From Atopobium sp. oral taxon 810 str. F0209 (GTDB lineage: Bacteria; Actinomycetota; Coriobacteriia; Coriobacteriales; Atopobiaceae), in contig NZ_KE952949.1 in the NCBI RefSeq assembly GCF_000466405.1, positions 77,498-141,497 of the forward strand: 64,000 nucleotides of DNA, read 5' to 3'. Positions 1 through 8,186 of this stretch are shown one piece after another. The notes below the pieces were generated by a model. That model saw only the letters and a list, made by a program, of their open reading frames with translations. It searched no databases and was not told the DNA's origin. The stretch's first letter is position 1; the number at the start of each line of letters is the position of its first letter. The position numbers and the translations under genes were made by a program.

Positions 1-25
1 AGGACTGCGACAGTTGAAACGATAT

Positions 26-68
26 GTGGCGTTTGGCATCTGGCGTGAAATGAAGTGTGGCTTTTGAC
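26..68. repeat. Two copies of a GTGGC(G/T)TTTGRC repeat, 31 bp apart
   Basis: GTGGCGTTTGGC at 26 and GTGGCTTTTGAC at 57 lie 31 bp apart in the non-coding DNA before efp. The same 12-bp core, in the same orientation and with the same 31-bp step, recurs at 37761 and 37792, and in the opposite orientation at 37536-37701, so this is a dispersed intergenic repeat family. Function unknown. Confidence 0.7.
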
Positions 69-273
69 AATAGGCATGGGACAATACGCAGCGGATAGTG
101 CCTCGGATGAAGAGATGTGCTGATTTGCCTACGTAACCTCGGGCTGGCAAACTAGTCAAGATGTGTAAAAGCGCGACTCAGGCTTTTTGTGCTGCGTTTC
201 TTGGCGTATAGTTAGCACGTATGCGAGTTGCCTGTCGCAGGTAGGCAGGCTGTAACAAAGAAGGGCAGCACCA

Positions 274-846
274 GTGGCTACAACAACTATTAGCACCGCA
301 GATTTTCGCAATGGCATGGGTATTTATCTCAACAATCACTACTACACTCTTGTTGAGTTTCAGCATGTCAAGCCTGGTAAGGGCGGTGCTTTTGTGCGCT
401 ACACCCTCAAGGATTTGCAGTCTGGCAAGACTCTAAACAACCAGACCTGCAATGCAGGCAGCAAGTTTGAGAGTGTCCAGCTTATTACCCATGAGATGCA
501 GTATCTCTACAATGATGGCATCAACTATGTTTTTATGGACAACGAGACCTACGATCAGGTAACCGTTGATCCCAGCTACATTGGCGATAATGCTCAGTGG
601 CTCAAGGAAAACGACACTTGTCAGCTGCTCTACGCTGATACCGAGCTTCTTGGTGTCCAGCCTCCCATGTTTATTGAGGCCGAGATTACTCAGACTGATC
701 CTGGTTTTAAGGGCGACACTGTTCAGGGTGGTACTAAGCCTGCTACCATCGAGACAGGTGCCACTATTCAGGTGCCTATGTATATCAACCAAGGCGAGCG
801 TGTTAAGGTTGATACGCGTACGGGCAAGTTTGTCCAGCGCGTTTAG
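274..846 (+). CDS. efp: Elongation factor P
   Basis: Elongation factor P binds next to the ribosomal P site and relieves stalling at polyproline stretches. The 190-residue product has the usual family length. The N-terminal KOW-like domain carries the loop HVKPGKGGAF, whose Lys36 matches the position that is post-translationally modified in many bacteria; two OB-type domains follow, ending in the family-typical VKVDTRTGKFVQRV. The start is a GTG at 274 behind AAGAAGGG. No EpmA/EpmB-type modification genes are visible nearby. It opens a run of plus-strand translation and RNA genes (Asp23-family, nusB, xseB, tlyA). Confidence 0.96.
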   Translation: MATTTISTADFRNGMGIYLNNHYYTLVEFQHVKPGKGGAFVRYTLKDLQSGKTLNNQTCNAGSKFESVQLITHEMQYLYNDGINYVFMDNETYDQVTVDPSYIGDNAQWLKENDTCQLLYADTELLGVQPPMFIEAEITQTDPGFKGDTVQGGTKPATIETGATIQVPMYINQGERVKVDTRTGKFVQRV

Positions 847-973
847 TTTTTGCGTTTGATTGTGCGCTGACGTTTATAGTTGATGTGACGTTGGTATAGG
901 CGTTGGTGCACATTTGAATTGTTTGTTCACAGCCGTAGGCGGCTTGTCCGCGGCGCGTCCGAAAGGATCTCAC

Positions 974-1342
974 ATGTCTAGCTCAGAGCTGAACATCGAA
1001 GGTATCGGCATCTCGCGCACGGTCGTGTCATCCATTGTGGCAGCTGCGGCCGAGAAGGTCGAAGGCGTTGCTTCTGTGGGCCAGAAGGCCACCGCTTCTA
1101 ATTTGGTGTCGTCCTTCTTTGCTACGGGTTCTGCAACGCCCGAAAATGACCCAGTGGATGCTGAGGTTGTTGATGGTAAGCTGCACGCCACTGTGCATCT
1201 AACTGTTTTGTATGGCTATCCATTCACCCAGCTAGCTGCTTCTGTACGTGAGGCTGTTGAGCTGGCAGTCCAAGAGCAGATGGGCGTTCAGGTTGACGCT
1301 GTGGATGTGTGCATCGATAGCATTGTCTTTCCCAAGGAGTAG
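974..1342 (+). CDS. Asp23/Gls24 family envelope stress protein
   Basis: This 122-residue protein has the Asp23/Gls24 (DUF322) layout: GIGISRTVVSSIVAAAAEKVEGVASVG near the N-terminus, a central beta region with LHATVHLTVLYGYP, and a C-terminal helix with VREAVELAVQEQMG followed by VDAVDVCIDSIVF. In Gram-positives these proteins sit at the membrane or are linked to cell-wall stress; the exact role here is unknown. ATG 974 is chosen because GAAAGGA lies 6 bp upstream; an in-frame upstream extension has no ribosome site. The stop is six bases before nusB, a gene order common in Gram-positives, which suggests cotranscription. Confidence 0.9.
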   Translation: MSSSELNIEGIGISRTVVSSIVAAAAEKVEGVASVGQKATASNLVSSFFATGSATPENDPVDAEVVDGKLHATVHLTVLYGYPFTQLAASVREAVELAVQEQMGVQVDAVDVCIDSIVFPKE

Positions 1343-1348
1343 CCTCTC

Positions 1349-1957
1349 GTGCTAAAAAATGGATCTTTTGTCGGACGTAGCCTCGCCCGCTCTCAAGCGC
1401 TGCAGTTGCTTTTTCAAGCTGAGTTGCGTGATCGTAGTGTTGAGGACGTCCTAACTCAGGGACCTTGTCTTGAGAAGGGTCCCCTGGATGATTTTGGTCG
1501 TGAGTTGGCCTTGGGCGTTGAGGACTCTCTGCGCGAGCTTGATACTGTTATTTCAGCACGTTCTGCAGCTTGGCCTGTGGAGCGTATGCCGTTGGTTGAC
1601 CGCAACTTGTTGCGCATTGCTATCTACGAAATGCTCTACGTTAAGGAAGTTGATATTGCTGTTGCCATTGATGAATGCGTCGAGTTGGCAAAAGCATATG
1701 GCACCGATGAGACTCCGCGTTTTGTGAATGGTATTTTAGGTCGTGTTGCCGATCAGCTTGAAGCAGGAGAAGATCCTGTTGAGTTGTCACGCGCAGAGCT
1801 CACATCGCGTAAGGCGTCGTCTGCATCGGGCTTTGGCTGGGAGAGCGAAGCTGCAGGTAACGAAGCTGGGGATGCAGATGCTCTTGATAGACAGACCGCA
1901 GTCGAGGTCTTTGAGGGTGCCGATGGGGATGTAGTCACCAGCGGAGGAGAGCTCTAA
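1349..1957 (+). CDS. nusB: Transcription antitermination factor NusB
   Basis: NusB pairs with NusE (ribosomal protein S10) on boxA RNA in rRNA antitermination. Residues about 10-145 hold the all-helical NusB fold: RSLARSQALQLLFQAELRD, then VERMPLVDRNLLRIAIYEMLY and VAIDECVELAKAYGTDETPRFVNGILG, all typical family blocks. The start is GTG 1349 with AAGGAG 9 bp upstream inside the end of the preceding gene. The product is 202 residues, about 60 longer than a standard NusB; the extra C-terminal tail is acidic, low-complexity and probably disordered. The stop overlaps the ATG of xseB by one base, implying translational coupling. Confidence 0.94.
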   Translation: MLKNGSFVGRSLARSQALQLLFQAELRDRSVEDVLTQGPCLEKGPLDDFGRELALGVEDSLRELDTVISARSAAWPVERMPLVDRNLLRIAIYEMLYVKEVDIAVAIDECVELAKAYGTDETPRFVNGILGRVADQLEAGEDPVELSRAELTSRKASSASGFGWESEAAGNEAGDADALDRQTAVEVFEGADGDVVTSGGEL

Positions 1958-2241
1958 TGGCAAAGCCCGATATTTCACAGTATCGTAGTTTCGACCAGAT
2001 TTGTGACCGTTTAGACGGAATTATCGGATCTGTGCGCGATAAGGATACTTCCCTCGAGCGTTCACTTGACTTATTTGATGAGGCAATTGCTTTGGGTTCG
2101 GCAGCAGTCGAGATGGTCGATGTGACTGAGCTGTCTCCTACAGAAGAAGCGCGCCTTCAGGAAGAGGCAGCCAAGGCCACAGAGGACGTTTCTTCTAATG
2201 TTGATGCTTCAGTTGAGCAGAGTCCTTCTTCGCAGGATTAG
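1957..2241 (+). CDS. xseB: Exodeoxyribonuclease VII small subunit
   Basis: XseB is the small helical subunit of exonuclease VII, which degrades single-stranded DNA together with the catalytic XseA subunit. The first 60 residues match the family: SFDQICDRLDGIIGSVRDKDTSLERSLDLFDEAIALGSAAVEMVD. After that comes a Glu/Ala-rich tail of about 30 residues. The ATG overlaps the nusB stop (TAATG). xseA, often directly upstream of xseB, is not present anywhere in this window, so the catalytic subunit must be encoded elsewhere or be missing. Confidence 0.88.
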   Translation: MAKPDISQYRSFDQICDRLDGIIGSVRDKDTSLERSLDLFDEAIALGSAAVEMVDVTELSPTEEARLQEEAAKATEDVSSNVDASVEQSPSSQD

Positions 2242-2246
2242 CTGTA

Positions 2247-2981
2247 ATGGTACGTAGGCGTCTCGATCTTGAACTGGTAGAACAGGGATTTTTTTCGAGT
2301 CAAACCGAGGCTGCTGCAGCGGTACTTGAGGGACGTGTCTCTACTTCTCATAAGCGGCTAGAGCACCCTGGAGACCAAGTTAAACCAGGCATTTTTTTGC
2401 ATGTACGCGGGGCACTTTTTTATGTGTCACGTGGTGGCCTCAAGCTGGAACATGGTCTGGCCTATTTTGGTGTCGACCCTACCGGGTTTGCTTGTCTTGA
2501 TGTGGGCTGCTCTACAGGTGGTTTTACTGATTGCTTATTGCAGCATGGCGCGGCAACTGTGCTTTCGGTGGATGTAGGTCGTGCTGAGTTTTCTTGGGCG
2601 TTGCGCAACGACCCGCGCGTGACCCTGCTTGAGGGTACTAATATCGTGGATGTAGCGACTCCTGAGCGTTGTTCCACCATTGACCTTGCTGTATGCGATG
2701 TGTCCTTTACCTCTGTTGAGACAATTTTGCCTGCCGTGATGGCCCTGCTTAAACCCACGGCTGCTTTTTTGACTCTGGTAAAGCCGCAGTTTGAGGCTCC
2801 GCGCGAGGATGTAGGCGAAGGTGGTATTGTCCGAGACCCCGCTGTTCGTCTTGCCACCGTACAAAAGATAGCTGACGCTTTTAGCCAAGCAGGTCTTTGT
2901 GTGGTGGGTAGCTGTGAAAGTCCCATTACTGGGCGTAAAGGCAACATCGAGTATCTCCTGTACGGTACTCGTAGCCGCTAG
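2247..2981 (+). CDS. tlyA: TlyA family rRNA 2'-O-methyltransferase / hemolysin-like protein
   Basis: TlyA proteins methylate cytidines in 16S and 23S rRNA; some were first described as hemolysins. The 244 residues comprise an N-terminal S4 RNA-binding domain (about 1-60: RRRLDLELVEQGFFSSQTEAAAAVLEG) and an FtsJ-like SAM methyltransferase domain. Visible motifs are YVSRGGLKLEHGL, the SAM loop LDVGCSTGGFTDCLLQHGA, VDVGRAEF, and the C-terminal VKPQFEAPREDVGEGGIVRD. Start ATG 2247 lies five bases after the xseB stop with a weak ribosome site (TTAGCTG), suggesting coupling. It ends the nusB-xseB-tlyA run before a 385-bp gap. Confidence 0.92.
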   Translation: MVRRRLDLELVEQGFFSSQTEAAAAVLEGRVSTSHKRLEHPGDQVKPGIFLHVRGALFYVSRGGLKLEHGLAYFGVDPTGFACLDVGCSTGGFTDCLLQHGAATVLSVDVGRAEFSWALRNDPRVTLLEGTNIVDVATPERCSTIDLAVCDVSFTSVETILPAVMALLKPTAAFLTLVKPQFEAPREDVGEGGIVRDPAVRLATVQKIADAFSQAGLCVVGSCESPITGRKGNIEYLLYGTRSR

Positions 2982-3366
2982 TATCTTGCGTTTGATGTCG
3001 CCTTTCATTTCCGAAAAAACTCCCAAGCTTTCACGCTAACTTTCGGTGCGCTGCGAACCCAGCCCGAAAAGGTCCCAATTTTCTCGTTCAATGAATCGTG
3101 AATCCTTTTCTGTTGGCAGCAGAGAATTGGAAACCTTTAGGGCGGCGGCGATGGCGGCGGGGAAGGAAATCATGTGCCCTTTTAGGTGGCGGTACCCAGC
3201 ATTGGAGGTGGGATCAAAAAGACACTTTTGCGAAAGAGGATGGGGCGCGGGACGCGCAAAGGCTGGTGGGTGATACACTGCAGATAAGTTGAAACGTTTT
3301 CGCAGAACGGTGAAAACGAGTGCGCACTACTCGCTTGTTGCCAAAACTGCGTTGAATGGAGCCGAT
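2982..3366. other. Intergenic stretch between tlyA and nadK
   Basis: No convincing gene is seen; short frames on both strands lack family character. Two things stand out. CCGAAA near 3012 and TTTCGG near 3040 could close a long-loop stem. GAATCGTGAATCCTTTT at 3093-3109 recurs exactly at 37852-37868 beside another repeat field, so this gap probably also holds remnants of the intergenic repeat family. The segment about 3140-3260 is purine-rich. Confidence 0.5.
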
Positions 3367-4221
3367 GTGAAAGTCCTTTTTGTCCCCAATTATTCACGGG
3401 AAGCCGCAGCGGAGGGTGCTCGTCAACTCGCCGAGTGGCTGGAAGAGCAGAACGTTGAGGTTGCATGGGCTCCTGATAAAAAGCTCTTCCCCAATGCACC
3501 GGCTGATACAGAAGATGTCAACCTTGTAGTCTCGTTGGGTGGCGATGGCACGCTTCTGCGTGCGGCGCGTCTCGTAGGCTATCAGGAGATCCCTATCATG
3601 GGTATTTCCTACGGTCACTTGGGTTTTCTTACTTGCGGTGAGCCAGACGAGATGTTCAAACTGGTGGAAGCAGCACTGGTGGGAGAACTGCACGCTTCCA
3701 AACGAGCAACTCTCGACATCGAAGTTGAGTTTGAGCAGGAAGATGACTCTACATGTATGGAACATCATTTTGCGCTTAATGATATGGCGCTCACGCATGG
3801 CGCGCGTGGTGACATGATTGTCTTTGATGTGGCGGTCTCAGGTCACCATATCGACCGCCTACGTGGCGACGGTTTTGTTGTGTCAACAGCGACGGGTTCG
3901 ACAGGCTATGCGCTCGCGGCGGGTGGTCCCATCGTAACGCCCGAGTTCAAAGGCATGGTTTGTGTGCCAGTTGCTCCTCATACGCTGATGGCGCGTGCAT
4001 TTCTTACCTCGCCGTCTGATGTTGTTGAGATTACTATCAGTGATGAGCGCAACGCAGACCGTCTCTTTTATGCTGACGGTCAGCCTATTGGTGATGGTAA
4101 ACATCGCGGCATCAAAGCGACTGTGCGCCGCGGTCCTTCGGATATTATTCTTCTTGACCATAGTTCTAGGAGTTTTTACGAGTCGGTTTCACGCGTTTTT
4201 TATGGTAAAGCAGGACAATAA
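3367..4221 (+). CDS. nadK: NAD kinase
   Basis: NadK phosphorylates NAD+ to NADP+ using ATP or polyphosphate. The 284-residue product has the signature LVVSLGGDGTLLRAAR (about residues 55-70) with the catalytic Asp in GGDGT. It also has the conserved GISYGHLGFLT block, FALNDMALTHG (the NE/D motif) and the glycine-rich VVSTATGSTGYALAAGGPIV. GTG 3367 is preferred over a TTG 78 bp upstream because GGAG sits 5 bp before it and the protein then begins with the typical beta strand VKVLFVPNYSR. recN follows after two bases, a common nadK-recN pairing in Gram-positives. Confidence 0.95.
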   Translation: MKVLFVPNYSREAAAEGARQLAEWLEEQNVEVAWAPDKKLFPNAPADTEDVNLVVSLGGDGTLLRAARLVGYQEIPIMGISYGHLGFLTCGEPDEMFKLVEAALVGELHASKRATLDIEVEFEQEDDSTCMEHHFALNDMALTHGARGDMIVFDVAVSGHHIDRLRGDGFVVSTATGSTGYALAAGGPIVTPEFKGMVCVPVAPHTLMARAFLTSPSDVVEITISDERNADRLFYADGQPIGDGKHRGIKATVRRGPSDIILLDHSSRSFYESVSRVFYGKAGQ

Positions 4222-4223
4222 AC

Positions 4224-5855
4224 ATGATTGATGAGTTGCGTGCGCGTGATGTGGCGCTAATAAAAGATGCAACAATCAACCCGGCTGCAACAGGGCTTAC
4301 GGTACTTACTGGCGAGACGGGTACAGGTAAGTCTGCTCTACTTTCTTCAATAAAGTTGCTGATGGGTGAGCGCGCCGATGCGGGAGCAGTACGTGAAGGC
4401 GCGGATGCCCTTGTTGTAGAAGCTCGTCTTTTTCTTGCCGATGGTGATCCTGATGGCATGATTGTGCGTCGGCGTGTTGAGGCTGGAGGCCGGGGTCGTG
4501 TAGATATTGATGGGCATATGGCTTCGGTGCGTGAGCTTGCTGAGCAAGTTGGTAGTTCAATTGATTTGTGTGGGCAGCATGAGCATCAACGGCTTATTAG
4601 TCAGTCAAGTCACGCCGCAATGCTTGATGGCTGGATTGGGAACGCAGCGTATGAAGCTCGGGATGCATATGGTGAGGCATTAGCACATGCGCGCGCGGTG
4701 TCGCGCGAGCTCGAGCGTGTGCGCGAAGATGGGCGCAACGCGACTGAGCGATTAGATGAAGCGCAGTTTACGCTTAATCGCATCAATGCGGTTGACCCTC
4801 ACGAGGGTGAGTACGAGGAGCTCGAAGAGCAGTTGCCGCGCTTTGAGCATGCTGAAGCGTTGATGGGCGCCGCTTCGACGGCACATCGGGCGCTGACGGG
4901 CGATAATGGTGCGGAAGATCAGCTTTCTGATGCCATATCAAATCTGCGCGAGGGTGCGCGCTATGACAAGCAGCTCGCCCAGCTCGCAGACACTCTTGAA
5001 AACGCACTGATCGAAATTGAGGATGCGTCGCGTGAGTTGCGTGATTATCGCGATTCGGTGGACTTTAATCCTGTCGAGCTTGATCAAATGCAAAGTCGTA
5101 TGGCAAGTCTGCGTGGTCTCATGCGCAGCTATGGCCCTGGTATACAAGACGTGCTTGAACGTCGCGAACGCGCGTCGCGTATTGTGGCGGCAGCAGCTGA
5201 TGGAGGAGAAGCTCTGCGTAGAGCGGAGGCGGCGTTGGCTGCAGCTGAGGCCACACTTGCTCAAAAGGCAGACGCGCTCGATGCGTTGCGCCAGGAGGCA
5301 GGACCTCGCTTTGCTCGAGAAGTAAGCGAGCAAATGACCTTTTTACAGATGGGCAGTGCCTCAATAGAGTTGGCTGTAGAACGCTTGCCGCGCTCGCAGT
5401 GGAGTAGCGAAGGGCCTAGCCGCGTAACATTGATGTATCGCCCTGCTGCAGGTCTTACCGCGCGACCCCTTAGGCGTATTGCTTCGGGTGGTGAGGTAAG
5501 TCGCGTGATGCTTGCCATCAAGGTGGTACAAGGTGAGACGGACGTTAGCGACACGCTTGTCTTTGATGAGGTGGATGCTGGTGTTGGCGGTGCTACTGCC
5601 GTAGCACTGGCACAGATGCTTGCGCGCTTGGGCAAAAGCCATCAGGTAATTGTTGTGACTCACCTCGCACAAGTGGCAGTCCTTGCTACACGTCATTATT
5701 TGGTGTCCAAGTCCGATGGGAATGTGCCCGAGACGACCATCGAACAAATCACTGGCGAAGAGCGCGTTTATGAGATTGCCCGTATGCTTTCGGGTGATGA
5801 AACAGCAGCGTCTCTTGCGCATGCCCGCGAAATGCTTGAGGAAGCAGCGCGCTAG
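4224..5855 (+). CDS. recN: DNA repair protein RecN
   Basis: RecN is an SMC-like ATPase recruited to double-strand breaks. The 543 residues show Walker A GETGTGKSAL (about 30-39), the Q-loop region CGQHEHQRLI, a long coiled-coil middle (about 150-370, rich in Ala/Glu/Arg heptads), signature-like RRIASGGEVSRVMLAIK, Walker B LVFDEVDAGVGG and the His-switch VIVVTHLAQVA. Length is near the family's 550-560. ATG 4224 follows the nadK stop by two bases (TAAAC ATG), so the two genes are likely coupled. The 3' end is near-duplicated 63 bp downstream (see findings). Confidence 0.96.
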   Translation: MIDELRARDVALIKDATINPAATGLTVLTGETGTGKSALLSSIKLLMGERADAGAVREGADALVVEARLFLADGDPDGMIVRRRVEAGGRGRVDIDGHMASVRELAEQVGSSIDLCGQHEHQRLISQSSHAAMLDGWIGNAAYEARDAYGEALAHARAVSRELERVREDGRNATERLDEAQFTLNRINAVDPHEGEYEELEEQLPRFEHAEALMGAASTAHRALTGDNGAEDQLSDAISNLREGARYDKQLAQLADTLENALIEIEDASRELRDYRDSVDFNPVELDQMQSRMASLRGLMRSYGPGIQDVLERRERASRIVAAAADGGEALRRAEAALAAAEATLAQKADALDALRQEAGPRFAREVSEQMTFLQMGSASIELAVERLPRSQWSSEGPSRVTLMYRPAAGLTARPLRRIASGGEVSRVMLAIKVVQGETDVSDTLVFDEVDAGVGGATAVALAQMLARLGKSHQVIVVTHLAQVAVLATRHYLVSKSDGNVPETTIEQITGEERVYEIARMLSGDETAASLAHAREMLEEAAR

Positions 5856-5914
5856 CGCAATGTAGCGATAAGTGTGGGATTGCTTGAAACTTTATAAAGG
5901 AAGGAAGCAGCGCA

Positions 5915-6712
5915 CTAACGTAGCGTTGCAATAAGTTGCTGACTACGCTTGGAAACTTGCTCTGCCAATATAGTAGGTTCAACCTTACGTATATTTGCAA
6001 GCTGCAGTAGCGCTTGATGTAGCGCATCAGACATGCTCTGTGCAATATGTACCGCGTTTGCCGCATCGTCTCTCGGAGGATAATCAGTTTCAAGTAACAG
6101 TCGCTCAGCAGGCAACTGGCGTGCATATTCGCGCCCGCGCTTGGAGGCGAGCATAAGTTTGCCTATTGAAAAAAGACAACCTGCGCGTACGGCTCGTGTG
6201 AGTTCGGGACTGCTTGCAGAAAACCAGTGTATGATGCAAACACAACTGCGTACTACATCCGTCTCTTCCAAAATATCTAACACGGTATCTACCGAACGAA
6301 CCCCATGAATAGACAAGATTGAGCCTGGCTGGATATGGTGTGCAAGACGGTCAAATGCTGCAATCTGAGCATCCTTAGAACCCAGGTGAGCAGCCCCAAA
6401 ATCCAACCCCACCTCTGCGACCAAACACGGTTTTTTTGTAAGCAGATCTTCTGCGGCGCGTAGCTCTGCTTCCTTGCATTGACTAGCCCACCACGGATGG
6501 AGACCTACGCCCGCAGACCAATCGGTTCCTGCAAGTATCTGGGTGACCTCTGTGTGGCGCTCGGGCGTAACCATGCAGCAGAAGCCTCCTGCTATGTTGC
6601 GCTGTTTAAGTTTGCGTGTGGTATCTGGGATATTGGCGCAAAAATCTAGATGGCAATGCATGTCATACAAAGGGATAGGCAAATCGAATATGTCGGCAGA
6701 AGAACTCTTCAT
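5915..6712 (-). CDS. TatD family metal-dependent hydrolase
   Basis: TatD-family proteins are TIM-barrel metal-dependent nucleases or hydrolases. The 265-residue product shows the metal-binding HxH in YDMHCHLDFCAN near residue 20, the glutamate motif LVAEVGLDFG, a histidine strand SIHGVRS and ETDYPPRDD near the C-terminus, which supplies the last metal ligand. It lies five bases downstream of tcdA on the minus strand, so the two probably form an operon. It converges with recN across only 59 bp. It is somewhat divergent from canonical TatD, so the substrate is not predicted. Confidence 0.85.
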   Translation of the reverse strand: MKSSSADIFDLPIPLYDMHCHLDFCANIPDTTRKLKQRNIAGGFCCMVTPERHTEVTQILAGTDWSAGVGLHPWWASQCKEAELRAAEDLLTKKPCLVAEVGLDFGAAHLGSKDAQIAAFDRLAHHIQPGSILSIHGVRSVDTVLDILEETDVVRSCVCIIHWFSASSPELTRAVRAGCLFSIGKLMLASKRGREYARQLPAERLLLETDYPPRDDAANAVHIAQSMSDALHQALLQLANIRKVEPTILAEQVSKRSQQLIATLR

Positions 6713-6717
6713 CTTTT

Positions 6718-7533
6718 TTACTTTCCCGCACCTGCGCCGCCGACTCCAGCATCAGGTCCACCCTTAATACTAGCAATACGACAAATCACATGTCCCGCGA
6801 GCATCTGACCCATGATGGGTGGCATAAATGATGCGGTTCCTAGAGGAGAACGCTCACCTGCGGCAGTACCTTTTACACGATTGAGCGGCACTTCAGTTGA
6901 GAAAAGCACCTCAAGCTTTTTGACTCCGCGTTTGCGACAAAGCTTGCGCAAGTCTTTACAGAGCGGGCAGGTATGTGTCTGGCTAATATCGGCAAATTGC
7001 AGCAGCTCAGGGCGGACTTTGTTGGCAGCTCCTGTAGCGGCTACCAGGGGAAAGCCCCGTCCTTCACGTTCGAGTTTTTGCACAAGATACGCTAGCTCGA
7101 GTTTTTGCGAGATGGTATCAATTGCGTCGATAACATAATCGAGCTTGCCAAGGTAGGGTTCAAAAAGCTCGGGCAGATTATCCCGTGTGACAAAAAGATG
7201 GTGTGTCTCAACCTTGCAGGCAGGGTTGATGTCGGCAATCATTTGACGCATTGCGTCGGTCTTGGCCATGCCAATTGTGGAATGGAAAGCGAGCGCTTGT
7301 CGATTGATATTGCTGGGTTCAACAACGTCGCGGTCGACCAAAATAAGATGTCCGATGCCACCACGCGCAAGTGCTTCCACGCAGCTGGAACCCACGCCGC
7401 CTAGTCCTATCACCATTACACAGGCGCCGCTAAGTTTTGCGAGCCCGTCTGCACCAAAGACAGGTAGCAGGCGGTCTTGCGCTGAACTATTATTTTGCGA
7501 ACTAAGAAGCTGGCTGGTGGTTATGGCTGTCAT
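6718..7533 (-). CDS. tcdA: tRNA threonylcarbamoyladenosine dehydratase (ThiF/E1-like)
   Basis: TcdA is an E1-like enzyme that uses ATP to cyclise t6A to ct6A at tRNA position 37. The 271 residues begin, after a short Ser/Gln-rich tail, with the adenylation domain: Rossmann loop VIGLGGVGSSCVEALARGGIG, LVDRDVVEPSNINRQ, the KTDAM block and VIDAIDTISQKLEL. A Cys cluster, TCPLCKDLRKLCRKRG, is followed by VLFSTE, as in TcdA/YgdL. The C-terminus ends in a Gly/Ala-rich tail. Start ATG 7533 has GAGGAT upstream. It is probably the first gene of a two-gene operon with the TatD-family gene. Confidence 0.9.
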   Translation of the reverse strand: MTAITTSQLLSSQNNSSAQDRLLPVFGADGLAKLSGACVMVIGLGGVGSSCVEALARGGIGHLILVDRDVVEPSNINRQALAFHSTIGMAKTDAMRQMIADINPACKVETHHLFVTRDNLPELFEPYLGKLDYVIDAIDTISQKLELAYLVQKLEREGRGFPLVAATGAANKVRPELLQFADISQTHTCPLCKDLRKLCRKRGVKKLEVLFSTEVPLNRVKGTAAGERSPLGTASFMPPIMGQMLAGHVICRIASIKGGPDAGVGGAGAGK

Positions 7534-7788
7534 ATATATCCTCGATAAGCTATTCCGGCAGTTGCAGGCCGCCTACCATTTAAATAGGAAATACCAGCCT
7601 GCTATTTGTAAATATAACTAAAACGATTTGTAATTATTAGCCTAGAGCTGAGTGTTAGGCGAAGACCTTGATTACGTGAAGGAAATATTAATAAAAAGTT
7701 AGGCCTAGATTTAATAACTTGTATCAATATATAGCTATTACAAGCGGTGCATACACGCTTTAGGTTTGCTCAAAAGTAAAGGCACGCT

Positions 7789-8076
7789 ATGACTGCTCAA
7801 GATGTAGAAGCAAAAAAGAGAATTTTTTCATGGCCCGTAGTCATTGTCGTTGATACCGTGATACTCCTTATTGTGGGATATTTGACTTGGAGAGGTATCG
7901 TAGACTCTAATCTATTCGGTCTTGTTATAGGAACATTATTTGCCCTCTCAGTCTTTGAAGACGCATGGATGAAAAATGCTGAGGGGGAGCGTGGCACAGC
8001 CAAGCTTTTTGTTTGCTTAGGACTCATTGTCTTTGCTGCTGATGTTATCTCCTATATTGTGTTGTCTGGCAGATAG
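7789..8076 (+). CDS. Small three-helix membrane protein, unknown function
   Basis: The 95-residue product is not recognised. Three hydrophobic segments are visible: about residues 16-36 (WPVVIVVDTVILLIVGYLTW), 45-60 (NLFGLVIGTLFALSVF) and 75-93 (LFVCLGLIVFAADVISYIVL), joined by short charged loops. The start ATG 7789 has AAAGGCACG just upstream. The preceding 255 bp (7534-7788) is AT-rich and holds no gene; it should contain the promoters for this gene and for the divergent tcdA. The gene stands alone, so context gives no functional hint. Confidence 0.65.
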   Translation: MTAQDVEAKKRIFSWPVVIVVDTVILLIVGYLTWRGIVDSNLFGLVIGTLFALSVFEDAWMKNAEGERGTAKLFVCLGLIVFAADVISYIVLSGR

Positions 8077-8186
8077 GTTCGTCTGACGATGTAGAACGAT
8101 GACATGGGATCGGGGTCATCATTAATTTTATAAAGACTTACATCAGAGATTAGCCACTACCATTGTAGGGAGGTAGTAATCCAGCA

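Noticed and set aside
3036..3499. Short frames between tlyA and nadK on both strands
   Set aside because: No ribosome sites, no family features, and several overlap the NadK start region.
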